Shown piece after piece: positions 53,692 through 63,552 of a stretch of 64,000 bases of DNA. Below the pieces are notes generated by a model, which saw only the letters and a program-made list of their open reading frames with translations, was not told where the DNA came from and ran no database searches. The DNA comes from Massilia varians (GTDB lineage: Bacteria; Pseudomonadota; Gammaproteobacteria; Burkholderiales; Burkholderiaceae_D): positions 1,303,001 through 1,367,000 of the forward strand of contig NZ_AP026966.1 of assembly GCF_027923905.1 (NCBI RefSeq), read 5' to 3'. The number at the start of each line of letters is the position of its first letter. The first letter of the stretch is position 1. The position numbers and the translations under genes were made by a program.

Positions 53692-55191
53692 ATGAACTAC
53701 GAAGGCAAATCCGCACTGGTGCTGGGCCTGGGTGAATCCGGGCTGGCGATGGCGCAATGGCTGGCACGTTGCGGCGCGCGCGTGCGCGTGGCCGACACGC
53801 GCACCGAGCCGCAGCGCCTGTTCGCCCTGCGCCAGGCGGTGCCGAACGCGGAATTCGTCGCCGGAGAATTCGGCGAGACCCTGCTGGGCGGCATGGACTT
53901 CGTGGCCGTCAGCCCGGGCCTGGCGCCGCAGCGCGAACTCGCGCAGCTGGCGCCGGCCGCGCGTGCCCGCGGCATCCCGCTGTGGGGCGAGATCGAACTG
54001 TTCGCGCAGGCGCTCGCACACCTGCGATTAGCGCGTGCGTACACCCCGAAAGTCATCGCCATCACCGGCACCAACGGCAAGACCACGGTGACCAGCCTGA
54101 CCGGCCTGCTGTGCCGCCGCGCCGGCCTGTCGACCCGCGTGGCCGGCAACATCAGCCCGGCGGCGCTCGACGTGCTGCGCGAATGCCTGGACGGTGACGA
54201 CCTGCCGCAGGCCTGGGTGCTCGAGCTGTCGAGCTTCCAGCTGCATACCACCTTCAGCCTGCAGGCCGATGCGGCCACGGTGCTGAACCTGACCCAGGAC
54301 CACCTCGACTGGCATGGCAGCATGGACGCCTATGCCGCGGACAAGGCGCGCATTTTCGGCGCCGATACCGTGCGCGTGCTGAACCGCAACGACGCCATCG
54401 TGATGCGCATGCAGGCGGTCGACACGCCGGCCACGACCTTCGGTACCGACGAACCGTCGGATCCGAACAGCTTCGGCCTGGTCAACGAACGCGGCGTGCT
54501 GTGGCTCGCCAATGCCGTCGCGCTCGACGACGAACCGCCGAGAAAGCTGAAGAAGGGCGAAGTTGCCCCGCCGCTGGAAGTGAGCGTGAACCGCCTGATG
54601 CCGGCCGACGCGCTCAAGATCCGCGGCCTGCACAATGCCGCGAACGCGCTGGCCGCGCTGGCCCTGTGCCGCGCCTGCGGCCTGCCGCTGGCCCCGCTGC
54701 TGCACGGCCTGCGCGAATATGCGGGCGAACCGCACCGCGTGGAACTGGTCGCGCATATCGACGGCGTCGATTTCTACGACGACAGCAAGGGCACCAACGT
54801 GGGCGCCACCGTCGCCGCGCTGGAAGGCCTGGGCAAGGCCTTCGCCGGCGACGACCAGCAGATCGTCCTGATCGCCGGCGGCGACGGCAAGGGCCAGGAT
54901 TTCGCTCCTCTCGCCGGCCCAAGCTCGCGTTATGTGCGCGCCGTGCTCCTGATCGGCCGCGATGCCCCGAGCGTGCGCGCGGCGATCGAGCCGACCGGCG
55001 TGCCGGTCTTCGATCTGCCCGGCCTGCCGGAAGCGGTGCGCCGCGCCGCCGGCCTGGCGCGCCCGGGCGATAGCGTGCTGCTGTCGCCGGCCTGCGCCAG
55101 CCTCGACATGTTCACCAACTACGCGCACCGCGCCCAGGTCTTCGTCGACGCCGTGCGCGAGATCGCGCTGGAGAAGGGGCAGGAGATCTGA
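53692..55191 (+). CDS. murD: UDP-MurNAc-L-Ala:D-Glu ligase MurD
   Basis: Adds D-glutamate to UDP-MurNAc-L-alanine, 499 residues. Rossmann-like N-terminus ([17 protein letters not shown]), ATP loop [25 protein letters not shown] and the C-terminal [15 protein letters not shown]. The protein is a little longer than E. coli MurD (438) because of loops near residue 270-300 ([14 protein letters not shown]). The stop overlaps ftsW by one base. Confidence 0.96.
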   Translation: MNYEGKSALVLGLGESGLAMAQWLARCGARVRVADTRTEPQRLFALRQAVPNAEFVAGEFGETLLGGMDFVAVSPGLAPQRELAQLAPAARARGIPLWGEIELFAQALAHLRLARAYTPKVIAITGTNGKTTVTSLTGLLCRRAGLSTRVAGNISPAALDVLRECLDGDDLPQAWVLELSSFQLHTTFSLQADAATVLNLTQDHLDWHGSMDAYAADKARIFGADTVRVLNRNDAIVMRMQAVDTPATTFGTDEPSDPNSFGLVNERGVLWLANAVALDDEPPRKLKKGEVAPPLEVSVNRLMPADALKIRGLHNAANALAALALCRACGLPLAPLLHGLREYAGEPHRVELVAHIDGVDFYDDSKGTNVGATVAALEGLGKAFAGDDQQIVLIAGGDGKGQDFAPLAGPSSRYVRAVLLIGRDAPSVRAAIEPTGVPVFDLPGLPEAVRRAAGLARPGDSVLLSPACASLDMFTNYAHRAQVFVDAVREIALEKGQEI

Positions 55192-56408
55192 TGGCTTTCC
55201 AGATTCCTTTCAAGTTCTCCGGATCGAGCAGCGACGCGGCCATCGAGGCGCGCAGCCGCCCGTCGAAGATGATGGACTACGACCAGCCGCTGGTCTGGGT
55301 CACCGTGCTGCTCATGATGTTCGGCCTGGTGATGGTGTATTCGGCCTCGATCGCGCTGCCGGATTCGCCCAAGTTCGCCTACCTGAACGACAAGAACGAA
55401 TATTTCCTGTACCGCCAGATGATGTACATCATCGTCTCGATGGTCGCCGCGGCCGTGGTGTTCCAGGTGCCGGTGGCGGTGTGGCAGAAGTGGGCGCCGA
55501 TGATGTTCATCGGAACCCTGTTCCTGCTGGTGATCGTGCTGATCCCGGGCATCGGCGTGTCCGTCAACGGCGCGCGCCGCTGGTTGCCGCTGAAGGTCAT
55601 GCAGCTGCAGCCGTCCGAGATCATGAAGATCGCGGTGGTGCTGTACGCGGCCGACTTCACGGTGCGCAAGCAGGAATACATGCACAAGCTGACCAAGGGC
55701 TTCCTGCCGATGATGGTCGCGATCGGCCTGGTGGGCGGCCTGCTGCTGATGGAGCCGGACCTGGGCGCCTTCGGCGTGATCGTCTGCATCGCGATGGGCA
55801 TCCTGTTCCTGGGCGGGATCAACATCGTCTGGTTCGGCGGCATCGGCGCGCTGCTGGTCCTGATTTTCAGCGCGATCATCGCGCTGTCGCCGTTCCGCCG
55901 CGCCCGCATGTTCGCCTACCTCGACCCGTGGGCCGACGGCCATGCGCTGGACAAGGCCTACCAGCTGACGCACTCCTTGATCGCCTTCGGGCGCGGCGAG
56001 TTCTTCGGCGTCGGCCTGGGTAGCAGCGTCGAGAAGCTGTTCTACCTGCCGGAAGCGCACACCGACTTCATCATGGCCGTGATCGGCGAAGAACTCGGCC
56101 TGGTCGGCGTGCTGACCGTGATCGCGATGTTCTACTGGCTGGTCAAGCGCGCCTTCGACATCGGCCGCCAGGCCATCGCCCTCGACCAGATCTTCGCCGG
56201 CCTGGTCGCCAAGGGTGTCGGGATCTGGATCGGCGCCCAGACCTTCATCAACATGGGCGTCAACCTCGGCCTGCTGCCGACCAAGGGCCTGACCCTGCCC
56301 TTGATGAGCTTTGGCGGCTCGGGCGTGATGTTCAACTGCATCGGCCTGGCCATCCTCCTGCGGGTCGACTACGAGAACCGCGTGCGCATGCGGGGAGGGC
56401 GCACATGA
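55191..56408 (+). CDS. ftsW: Septal peptidoglycan glycosyltransferase FtsW
   Basis: SEDS-family polymerase of the divisome, 405 residues and ten helices. Signatures: [64 protein letters not shown] and [15 protein letters not shown]. Works with FtsI. The stop overlaps murG as ATGA. Confidence 0.97.
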   Translation: MAFQIPFKFSGSSSDAAIEARSRPSKMMDYDQPLVWVTVLLMMFGLVMVYSASIALPDSPKFAYLNDKNEYFLYRQMMYIIVSMVAAAVVFQVPVAVWQKWAPMMFIGTLFLLVIVLIPGIGVSVNGARRWLPLKVMQLQPSEIMKIAVVLYAADFTVRKQEYMHKLTKGFLPMMVAIGLVGGLLLMEPDLGAFGVIVCIAMGILFLGGINIVWFGGIGALLVLIFSAIIALSPFRRARMFAYLDPWADGHALDKAYQLTHSLIAFGRGEFFGVGLGSSVEKLFYLPEAHTDFIMAVIGEELGLVGVLTVIAMFYWLVKRAFDIGRQAIALDQIFAGLVAKGVGIWIGAQTFINMGVNLGLLPTKGLTLPLMSFGGSGVMFNCIGLAILLRVDYENRVRMRGGRT

Positions 56409-57493
56409 GTACGCAAATGAAGAAACGCCTGATGATCATGGCCGCCGGCACCGGCGGCCACATCTTCCCCGGCATCGCGATCGCGCAGACCATGCGCGCG
56501 CGCGGCTGGGAAGTGTCGTGGCTGGGCACCGCCCATGGCATGGAAACCGAGCTGGTGCCGAAGGCCGGCATCCCGATGGACAGCATCGACTTCGCCGGCA
56601 TGCGCGGCAAGGGCCTGGGCCACACCATCAAGGGCGCCTTCAAGATGCTGGGCGCCTTCGCCGCCTGCCGCCGCTACCTTGGCCAACGCAAACCCCATGT
56701 GGTGCTGGGCATGGGCGGCTACGTCACGGTGCCGGGCGGGATGATGGCGAAGACGCGCAACATTCCGCTGGCCCTGGTGAATGCCGATGCGGCGCTCCTG
56801 CTGTCGAACAAGACGCTGGCCCCGATTGCCAGCCGGGTGCTGTTCGGCTTCCCGGCCGATTTCGGCGCGGCGGCCGGCAAGGCGGTGGTCACCGGCAATC
56901 CGGTGCGCCCGCAGATCCTCGACCTGCCGCTGCCCGCCCAGCGTTTCGCCGGCCGCAGCGGCCCGCTGCGCGTGCTGGTGGTGGGCGGCAGCCTGGGCGC
57001 GAAGGTGCTGAACGACAGCGTGCCGGCCGCGCTGGAGAGAATCGACCCGGCAACGCGCCCGATCGTGACCCACCAGTCGGGCAAGAAGAACATCGACGCG
57101 CTGCGCGCCGCCTACGCGGCCGCCGGCGTGCAAGCCAACGTGGTCGACTTCATCGACGACATGGCAGGGAGCTACGCGAACGCCGACCTGGTGATCTGCC
57201 GCGCCGGCGCGATCACCGTGTCGGAACTGACGGCCGCCGGCGTGGCCAGCGTGCTGGTGCCGTTTGTCGCGAGCACCACCAGCCACCAGCGCGACAACGC
57301 GATCTGGATGCACGAACAGAAGGCGGCGGTGCACCTGCCGCAGGGCGAACTGAATCCGCAGCGGCTGGCAAGCCTGCTGCAAACGACAACGCGCGCCGAC
57401 TGCCTGGCAATGGCGCAGGCGGCGCACAAAGTGGGCAAGCGCGACGCCAATGAGGCAATCGCACAAGAACTGGAAAGATTGGCAGGCGCATGA
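56405..57493 (+). CDS. murG: Lipid II synthase MurG
   Basis: Membrane-associated GT28 glycosyltransferase that adds GlcNAc to lipid I, 362 residues. G-loops [15 protein letters not shown] and [15 protein letters not shown], acceptor region [11 protein letters not shown], and UDP-GlcNAc-binding [16 protein letters not shown] are intact. Both ends overlap neighbours by four bases. Confidence 0.97.
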   Translation: MSTQMKKRLMIMAAGTGGHIFPGIAIAQTMRARGWEVSWLGTAHGMETELVPKAGIPMDSIDFAGMRGKGLGHTIKGAFKMLGAFAACRRYLGQRKPHVVLGMGGYVTVPGGMMAKTRNIPLALVNADAALLLSNKTLAPIASRVLFGFPADFGAAAGKAVVTGNPVRPQILDLPLPAQRFAGRSGPLRVLVVGGSLGAKVLNDSVPAALERIDPATRPIVTHQSGKKNIDALRAAYAAAGVQANVVDFIDDMAGSYANADLVICRAGAITVSELTAAGVASVLVPFVASTTSHQRDNAIWMHEQKAAVHLPQGELNPQRLASLLQTTTRADCLAMAQAAHKVGKRDANEAIAQELERLAGA

Positions 57494-58878
57494 AGCACAA
57501 GATCAAGAACATCCATTTCGTCGGCATCGGCGGCAGCGGCATGAGCGGCATCGCCGAAGTGCTGCTCAACCTCGGCTACAACGTGTCGGGCTCCGACCTG
57601 GCGAGCAATGCCGCCAGCCAGCGCCTGGCCGAACTGGGCGCCCGCGTGTACACCGGCCATTCGAGCGAGCACGTGGCGGGCGCCAACGTGGTCGTGACCT
57701 CGACCGCCGTCATTGACACCAATCCCGAAGTGGTGGCGGCGCGCGCCGCCAAGGTGCCGGTGGTGCCGCGCGCGATCATGCTCGGCGAACTGATGCGCCT
57801 GAAGCGCGGCATCGCGATTGCCGGCACCCATGGCAAGACCACCACCACCAGCCTGGTGGCCTCGGTGCTGGCCGAAGGCGGCCTGGACCCTACTTTTGTC
57901 ATCGGCGGGCGCCTGACCGCGGCCGGCGCCAACGCCAAGCTCGGTTCGGGCGACTACATCGTGGCCGAGGCCGACGAGTCGGACGCCTCCTTCCTGAACC
58001 TGACGCCGATGATCGAGGTGATCACCAACATCGACGCCGACCACATGGAGACCTACGAGCACGACTTCGAGAAGCTGAAGGCCGCGTTCGTGAACTTCAC
58101 CCACCGCCTGCCGTTCTACGGCCGCGTGATGATGTGCATCGACGACCCGCACGTGCGCGCCATCCTGCCGCAGGTGACCAAGCCGGTGACCACCTACGGC
58201 TTCTCGGAAGATGCCGAAGTGCGCGCCCTCGATGCCCACGCCGAGGGCGTGCAGATGCACTTCACGGTGCGCCAGCAGGGCTACCCGGATACGAAATTCG
58301 TGCTGAACCAGCCCGGCATGCACAACGTGCTCAACGCCTGCTCGGCGGTCGCGATCGCACGCGAGATCGGCATCGACGACGCCTCGACCAACCTGGGGCT
58401 GCAGAATTTCAGCGGCGTCGGCCGCCGCTTCACCCGCTATGGCGAGGTCAGCCTGCCCGGCGGCGGCAGCTTCACCCTGGTGGACGACTTCGGCCACCAT
58501 CCGGTCGAGACCGAGGTGACCCTGGCCGCGGCGCGCGCCGCCTATCCGGGCCGGCGCCTGGTGCTGGCCTTCCAGCCGCACCGCTACAGCCGCACGCGCG
58601 ACCTGTTCGAGGACTTCGTGAAAGTGCTGGCGACCCCGGACGTGCTGCTGCTGGCCGACGTCTACGCCGCTGGCGAAGCGCCGATCGTGGCCGCCGACGG
58701 CCGCGCCCTGGCGCGCGCGCTGCGCACCGGCGGCAAGCTGGAACCGATTTTCGTGGAGGCGATCGCCGACATGCCCGCCGCCATCCTGAACGTGGCGCGC
58801 GACGGCGACGTCGTCCTCACCATGGGCGCCGGCTCGATCAGCGGCGTCCCGCATCAACTGACCACTGCAAAGGCATAA
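57490..58878 (+). CDS. murC: UDP-MurNAc:L-alanine ligase MurC
   Basis: First Mur ligase, adding L-alanine to UDP-MurNAc, 462 residues. N-terminal [24 protein letters not shown] loop [25 protein letters not shown] and [15 protein letters not shown] [13 protein letters not shown] are diagnostic. Overlaps murG by four bases; ddl begins four bases after the stop. Confidence 0.97.
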   Translation: MKHKIKNIHFVGIGGSGMSGIAEVLLNLGYNVSGSDLASNAASQRLAELGARVYTGHSSEHVAGANVVVTSTAVIDTNPEVVAARAAKVPVVPRAIMLGELMRLKRGIAIAGTHGKTTTTSLVASVLAEGGLDPTFVIGGRLTAAGANAKLGSGDYIVAEADESDASFLNLTPMIEVITNIDADHMETYEHDFEKLKAAFVNFTHRLPFYGRVMMCIDDPHVRAILPQVTKPVTTYGFSEDAEVRALDAHAEGVQMHFTVRQQGYPDTKFVLNQPGMHNVLNACSAVAIAREIGIDDASTNLGLQNFSGVGRRFTRYGEVSLPGGGSFTLVDDFGHHPVETEVTLAAARAAYPGRRLVLAFQPHRYSRTRDLFEDFVKVLATPDVLLLADVYAAGEAPIVAADGRALARALRTGGKLEPIFVEAIADMPAAILNVARDGDVVLTMGAGSISGVPHQLTTAKA

Positions 58879-58882
58879 CATC

Positions 58883-59869
58883 GTGAATGCGACCGTGAAC
58901 GCAACCACTCCCATCATCGACCCGGCAGCCTTCGGCAAGGTCGGCGTGCTGTTCGGCGGCCGCTCCACCGAGCGCGAGGTCTCGATCATGTCGGGCACCG
59001 GCGTCCTGAACGCCCTGACATCGCGCGGCGTCGATGCCCACCCCTTCGATCCGGGCACCCAGAGTCTGGCCGAGCTGGCGGAGCAGAAATTCGACCGCGT
59101 CTTCATCGCGCTGCACGGCCGCTACGGCGAGGACGGCAGCCTGCAGGGCGCGCTCGAGCAGCTCGGCATCCCCTACACCGGCAGCGGCGTGATGGCATCG
59201 AGCGTCGGCATGGACAAGATCACCACCAAGAAGATCTGGAAGATGGACGAGATCCCGACGCCGGACTACATGGCGATCGATCCGTCCACCGACCTCGACG
59301 AAGTCCTGGTCGCGCTCGGCCTGCCGATGATCGTCAAGCCGCCGCTCGAAGGCTCGACCATCGGCATCACCAAGGTGAACAAGGCCGACGAGCTGAAGGC
59401 CGCGGTCGAGCTGGCGATGGGCTTCGATCCGGTGGTGCTGGCCGAGGAATTCGTCACCGGCCGCGAGTTCACCGTGGCCGTGCTGGGCACCGGCAAGAGC
59501 GCGCGCGCCCTGCCGATCGTCGAGATCGTGGCCCCGGAAGGCAACTACGACTACCAGAACAAGTACTTCACCGACGACACCCGATACCACTGCCCGGCGC
59601 AGCTGGATGCGGCCCTGACCGAAGAGATCCAGCGCCACGCCGTGAACGCCTACCGCGCGCTCGGCTGCGAGGGCTGGGGCCGGATCGACGTGCTGGTGCG
59701 CAAGGAAGACATGCGTCCCTTCCTGTTGGAAGTGAATACCTCGCCGGGCATGACCTCGCACTCGCTGGTGCCGATGGCCGCACGCGCGGTGGGCATCGGC
59801 TACGAGGACCTGTGCCTGGAAATCCTGGCGTCCGCGCGCCTGAAGATGCCGAAGCAGGCAAAGGAATAA
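58883..59869 (+). CDS. ddl: D-alanine:D-alanine ligase
   Basis: ATP-grasp ligase making D-Ala-D-Ala for MurF, 328 residues, DdlB type. Start is GTG ([14 protein letters not shown]), about a dozen residues longer at the N-terminus than E. coli Ddl[40 protein letters not shown], and [15 protein letters not shown] are intact. AAGG lies before the GTG. ftsQ follows six bases later. Confidence 0.97.
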   Translation: MNATVNATTPIIDPAAFGKVGVLFGGRSTEREVSIMSGTGVLNALTSRGVDAHPFDPGTQSLAELAEQKFDRVFIALHGRYGEDGSLQGALEQLGIPYTGSGVMASSVGMDKITTKKIWKMDEIPTPDYMAIDPSTDLDEVLVALGLPMIVKPPLEGSTIGITKVNKADELKAAVELAMGFDPVVLAEEFVTGREFTVAVLGTGKSARALPIVEIVAPEGNYDYQNKYFTDDTRYHCPAQLDAALTEEIQRHAVNAYRALGCEGWGRIDVLVRKEDMRPFLLEVNTSPGMTSHSLVPMAARAVGIGYEDLCLEILASARLKMPKQAKE

Positions 59870-59875
59870 GAAGCA

Positions 59876-60700
59876 ATGTGGCATGACGTCCGCGCCCTCA
59901 ACGCAACCGCCAGCAGCCTGGTGGCGCTGGTGGTGCTCGCCTGTATCGGGTCCGGTGTATGGTGGCTGTCGCAGCTGCCCATGTTCTCGCTGCGCGCGGT
60001 GACGGTGGAAAGCATGTACCAGCTGCCGCTGCGCCACGTGAACGAGCTCACCGTGCGCAATGGCGTGGTCGGCAAGATCCGCGGCAACTTCTTCACCACC
60101 GACCTGGAAGGCGTGCGGGCCACGTTCGAATCCGTGCCCTGGGTGCGCCGCGCCACGGTACGCCGCGAGTGGCCGGACCAGCTGGTGGTCGAGGTGGAAG
60201 AGCACGAGGCGCTCGGCACCTGGGGCGAAGATGGCCGCCTGCTGTCGGTCAAGGGCGACGTGTTTACCGCCAACCTGGCCGAGGCCGACGACGACCACGA
60301 GCTGCCGGCCTTCACCGGTCCGAAAGGCAGCGAGAAGGAAGTGCTGGCCCGCTTCACCGAGCTGCGCTCGCTGTTCGCGCCGGTGCAACTGGCGCCGATG
60401 GCGCTGTCGCTGTCCGACCGGTATGCCTGGACCGTCAAGCTGGACAACGGCATGAGCGTGGCTCTGGGCCGCGAGCAGGACAAGGACACCTTGAAGAAGC
60501 GCGTGCAGCGGCTGGTGGGCGTCTACCCGCAGCTGGTCGCGCGGCTGCAGGAAGGGCGCATCGACACCATCGACATGCGCTATCCGAACGGCCTGGCGCT
60601 GTCCTCGGCGGCGCTGGCGGTGCCGGACGACGTTACCAAGCCGGTGAAGCCGGCAAAGAAAAAACCGAATCAACCCAACAAAACAACCAAGCAAACATAA
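59876..60700 (+). CDS. ftsQ: Cell division protein FtsQ
   Basis: Bitopic divisome protein, 274 residues: short cytoplasmic N-terminus, helix at about 12-33, POTRA domain (LRAVTVESMYQLPLRHVNE, about 40-110) and beta domain to about 240. EXVPWVRRATVRREWP-type motif is clear (VPWVRRATVRREWPDQL). The C-terminus is a Lys/Pro-rich tail. Shine-Dalgarno AAGGAATAAGAAG overlaps the ddl stop. Confidence 0.95.
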   Translation: MWHDVRALNATASSLVALVVLACIGSGVWWLSQLPMFSLRAVTVESMYQLPLRHVNELTVRNGVVGKIRGNFFTTDLEGVRATFESVPWVRRATVRREWPDQLVVEVEEHEALGTWGEDGRLLSVKGDVFTANLAEADDDHELPAFTGPKGSEKEVLARFTELRSLFAPVQLAPMALSLSDRYAWTVKLDNGMSVALGREQDKDTLKKRVQRLVGVYPQLVARLQEGRIDTIDMRYPNGLALSSAALAVPDDVTKPVKPAKKKPNQPNKTTKQT

Positions 60701-60713
60701 GCAGGCAACAGCA

Positions 60714-61946
60714 ATGACTAAAGACGCGAAGAACCTGATCGTCGGCCTCGACATCGGCACCTCGAAGGTGGTGGCGGTCGTGGCCGAAGTGATGTCCGAC
60801 GGACGCCACGAGGTGATCGGCCTCGGTCAGCACGAGTCGAAAGGATTGAAGAAGGGCGTGGTCGTGAACATCGAGGCCACCGTCGAGTCGATCCAGCGCG
60901 CGCTCGAGGAAGCGGAGCTGATGGCCGATTGCAAGATCCGCAACGTCTATGCTGGCATCGCCGGCAGCCATATCCGTTCGTTCAATTCGAGCGGCATGGT
61001 TGCGATCAAGGACAAGGAAGTCACCGCCACCGACGTGGCGCGCGTGATCGAGACCGCCAAGGCGGTCAACATCCCGACCGACCAGCAGCTGCTGCACACG
61101 GTGCCGCAGGAATTCATCGTCGACAACCAGGAAGACGTGCGCGAGCCGATCGGCATGAGCGGCATCCGCCTGGAAGTGCGCGTGCACATCGTCACCGGTG
61201 CGGTGTCCGCGGTCCAGAATATTGTAAAGTGCGTGCGCCGTTGCGGACTCGAGGTCTCGGACCTGATCCTGCAGCCGATGGCGTCGGCCGACGCCGTGCT
61301 CACCACCGACGAGAAGGAACTGGGCGTGGTCCTGATCGACATCGGCGGCGGCACCACCGACATCGCCGTGTTCTCCGACGGCGCGATCCGCCATACCGCG
61401 GTGCTGCCGATCGCCGGCGACCAGATCACCAGCGACATCGCGATGGCCCTGCGCACGCCGACCGGCGAAGCCGAGGACATCAAGATCCGCTACGGCGTGG
61501 CCAAGCAGGTGCTGGCCGACCCGGGCGAGACGCTCGAAGTGCCGGGGCTGGGCGACCGCGGGCCGCGCGCCCTGTCGCGCCAGGCGCTGGCGGCCGTGAT
61601 CGAACCGCGCGTCGAAGAACTGTTCGCGATGGTGCACACGGTGGTGCGCGAGTCGGGCTACGAGGGCGTGCTCTCGTCGGGCATCGTGCTCACCGGCGGC
61701 AGTTCGATCATGCCGGGCATGATCGAGATGGCCGAGGACATCTTCCTCAAACCGGCGCGCCTCGGCACGCCGGATTACCGCGGCCAGTTGGCCGACGTCG
61801 TGCGCAGCCCACGCTACGCCACGGTGCTCGGCCTGCTGCTGGAAGCGAAGAAGCAGTACCTGCGCGGACACATCGTCACGCGTCAGGATGGTTCGGTGAA
61901 GGCAGTGTGGCAGCGAATGAAGGAATGGATAGCGGGGAACTTCTAA
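60714..61946 (+). CDS. ftsA: Cell division protein FtsA
   Basis: Actin-like protein that tethers FtsZ to the membrane, 410 residues. Nucleotide-binding motifs GLDIGTSKVVAVVAEV, LIDIGGGTTDIAVF and TGGSSIMPGMIEMAE are intact, with the 1C domain (SHIRSFNSSGMVAIKD). The C-terminal amphipathic helix (AVWQRMKEWIAGNF) is the membrane-targeting sequence. A 178-base gap with its own promoter separates it from ftsZ. Confidence 0.97.
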   Translation: MTKDAKNLIVGLDIGTSKVVAVVAEVMSDGRHEVIGLGQHESKGLKKGVVVNIEATVESIQRALEEAELMADCKIRNVYAGIAGSHIRSFNSSGMVAIKDKEVTATDVARVIETAKAVNIPTDQQLLHTVPQEFIVDNQEDVREPIGMSGIRLEVRVHIVTGAVSAVQNIVKCVRRCGLEVSDLILQPMASADAVLTTDEKELGVVLIDIGGGTTDIAVFSDGAIRHTAVLPIAGDQITSDIAMALRTPTGEAEDIKIRYGVAKQVLADPGETLEVPGLGDRGPRALSRQALAAVIEPRVEELFAMVHTVVRESGYEGVLSSGIVLTGGSSIMPGMIEMAEDIFLKPARLGTPDYRGQLADVVRSPRYATVLGLLLEAKKQYLRGHIVTRQDGSVKAVWQRMKEWIAGNF

Positions 61947-62010
61947 AGGCGGGAACAGGATTAACAGTCGGGCAAGGCGTTAAATTTTTCAGTACGTCAG
62001 CAACAAAGCG

Positions 62011-62039
62011 TTCACGGGTCAAGATTTTTTAAATACAAT
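62011..62039 (+). promoter_or_regulatory. Candidate ftsZ promoter
   Basis: TTCACG (62011-62016), an exact 17-base spacer and TACAAT (62034-62039) in an AT-rich stretch. Transcription would start near 62046, at the foot of the leader hairpin, and give ftsZ a separate transcript with about 80 bases of leader. Confidence 0.6.
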
Positions 62040-62044
62040 CGCTA

Positions 62045-62097
62045 CTTCCGGTTTTCAAGGCTCTGCCAGGGGCCTGGCTCCAGCCTTGAAACGGAAG
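62045..62097 (+). promoter_or_regulatory. Long leader hairpin upstream of ftsZ
   Basis: TTTCAAGGCT (62053-62062) pairs with AGCCTTGAAA (62082-62091); outside it CTTCCG pairs with CGGAAG with a two-base bulge, and inside it GCCAGG pairs with CCTGGC. There is no T-run after it. It begins at the predicted transcription start, so every transcript from that promoter would carry this 5' stem, 17 bases ahead of the ribosome binding site. A 5'-end stabiliser or translational control element is likely. Confidence 0.6.
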
Positions 62098-62124
62098 CGG
62101 CAACTTAAAAATTGGGAGTTCGAT

Positions 62125-63321
62125 ATGGAGTTCGATATGGTCGATAACGCAGCACTGGGAACCGTTATCAAAGTTGTCGGCGTCGGCGGCGCTGGCGGCA
62201 ACGCGGTTCAGCACATGATCAACAAGGGTGTGTCCGGTGTCGAGTTCATCGCCGCAAACACGGATGCGCAGGCACTTGCCGCGTCGAGCGCAAACAACAT
62301 CATCCAGATCGGCGAGACCGGCCTGGGCGCGGGCATGCGTCCGGAAGTGGGCCGCCAGCTCGCCGAGCAGTCGCGTTCGCGCATCGAAGATGCGCTGCGC
62401 GGCGCGCACATGGTCTTCATCGCTGCCGGCATGGGCGGCGGCACCGGCACCGGCGCCGCGCCGATCGTCGCCGAAGTGGCCAAGACCATGGGTGCACTGA
62501 CCGTTGCCGTGGTCTCCAAGCCGTTCTCCTACGAAGGCGACAAGTGCATGCAGGTCGCTGAAGCCGGCCTGGAAGAGCTGACCAAGCACGTCGACTCCCT
62601 GATCGTCATCCTGAACGAGAAGCTGGAAGACATCTACGAAGACGAGTCGATGCTCGACTGGATGAAGCACGCCGACGACGTCCTGAACAACGCCGTCGCC
62701 GGTATCGCCGAGATCATCAACGTGCCGGGCCACATCAACGTCGACTTCAACGACGTGAAGACCATCATGAGCGAGCAGGGCAAGGCCATGATGGGCACCG
62801 CGACCGCCGCGGGCGTGGACCGTGCGCGCATCGCCGCCGAGCAGGCCGTGGCTTCGCCGCTGCTGGACGGCATCGACCTGTCGGGCGCCAAGGGCGTGCT
62901 GGTCAACGTGACCGCAAGCCGTGGCCTGAAGGGCAAGGAGATCAAGGAAGTCATGGCCGCCGTGCGCGCCTTCGCCGCACCGGATGCCTCGATCGCACAG
63001 GGCATCGCCTACGACGACGCCATGGGCGACGAGCTGCGCGTGACCGTGGTCGCGACCGGCCTGGGCAAGAACAAGAAGATGCAGCTGGTGCAGCCGCAGC
63101 AGATGCTCAAGACCGGCACCTACAACGCCCCGGTGATGGCTGGCGCCTCGACCGTGGCCGGCGGCCTGACCATGGGCCACGCGGGCGGCGACGCCATGGG
63201 CGGCATGAAGCAGCCGGCCGTGTGGCGCCGCGAGCAGGCGTCCGAGCAGGTGCAGGCGATGCAGCGCAACGGCGTCGAGACCTACGACATCCCGGCCTTC
63301 CTGCGCAAGCAGGCTGACTGA
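62125..63321 (+). CDS. ftsZ: Cell division GTPase FtsZ
   Basis: Tubulin-like GTPase forming the division ring, 398 residues. Tubulin signature GGGTGTGAAPIV, VGVGGAGGNAVQHMI and synergy loop NVDFNDVKTIM are intact; the C-terminal conserved peptide YDIPAFLRKQAD is the FtsA/ZipA-binding tail. The ATG at 62125 (MEFDMVDNAALG) has GGGAG eight bases upstream; an identical arrangement, GGAGTTCGATATG, is repeated immediately so that Met5 (62137) could also be used. The common Burkholderiales MEF start favours 62125. Confidence 0.98.
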   Translation: MEFDMVDNAALGTVIKVVGVGGAGGNAVQHMINKGVSGVEFIAANTDAQALAASSANNIIQIGETGLGAGMRPEVGRQLAEQSRSRIEDALRGAHMVFIAAGMGGGTGTGAAPIVAEVAKTMGALTVAVVSKPFSYEGDKCMQVAEAGLEELTKHVDSLIVILNEKLEDIYEDESMLDWMKHADDVLNNAVAGIAEIINVPGHINVDFNDVKTIMSEQGKAMMGTATAAGVDRARIAAEQAVASPLLDGIDLSGAKGVLVNVTASRGLKGKEIKEVMAAVRAFAAPDASIAQGIAYDDAMGDELRVTVVATGLGKNKKMQLVQPQQMLKTGTYNAPVMAGASTVAGGLTMGHAGGDAMGGMKQPAVWRREQASEQVQAMQRNGVETYDIPAFLRKQAD

Positions 63322-63341
63322 TTCAGGATGACTGAATGAAG

Positions 63342-63369
63342 AAGGGCCAGCGACATGCTGGCCCTTTTT
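63342..63369 (+). terminator. Intrinsic terminator of the dcw cluster
   Basis: AAGGGCCAGC and GCTGGCCCTT form a ten-base stem with loop GACAT followed by TTT, 20 bases after the ftsZ stop. A short pair ATTCAG/CTGAAT lies just before it. It ends the 17-kb cluster. Confidence 0.92.
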
Positions 63370-63375
63370 GTATTT

Positions 63376-63480
63376 GTAGGGTGGGCGGGTCTCCCGCCCA
63401 GGCGGTCAGCCATCTTCAGCACTGACGCGACTAATCATTCTTCGCGTATCACCGCGTGGGCGGCAAGCCGCCCACCCTAC
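63376..63480. repeat. Intergenic inverted repeat, GTAGGGTGGGC family, copy C
   Basis: Arms GTAGGGTGGGCGG (63376-63388) and CCGCCCACCCTAC (63468-63480) are exact complements. Nested pairs GGCGGG/CCCGCC lie just inside the left arm and GGGCGGC/GCCGCCC inside the right. It follows the ftsZ terminator and precedes the peroxiredoxin gene. Confidence 0.85.
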
Positions 63481-63552
63481 AACCCCCTTTCTGCAGACTC
63501 AGTCAACATCGGCGATAATTGCCAGATTCTCAAAACTGAAGGAGCACACCCC

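Noticed and set aside
57172..59106. Long minus-strand frames over murG, murC, ddl and other dcw genes
   Set aside because: High GC lowers stop frequency; these frames are His/Arg/Gln-rich mirrors of well-identified genes.
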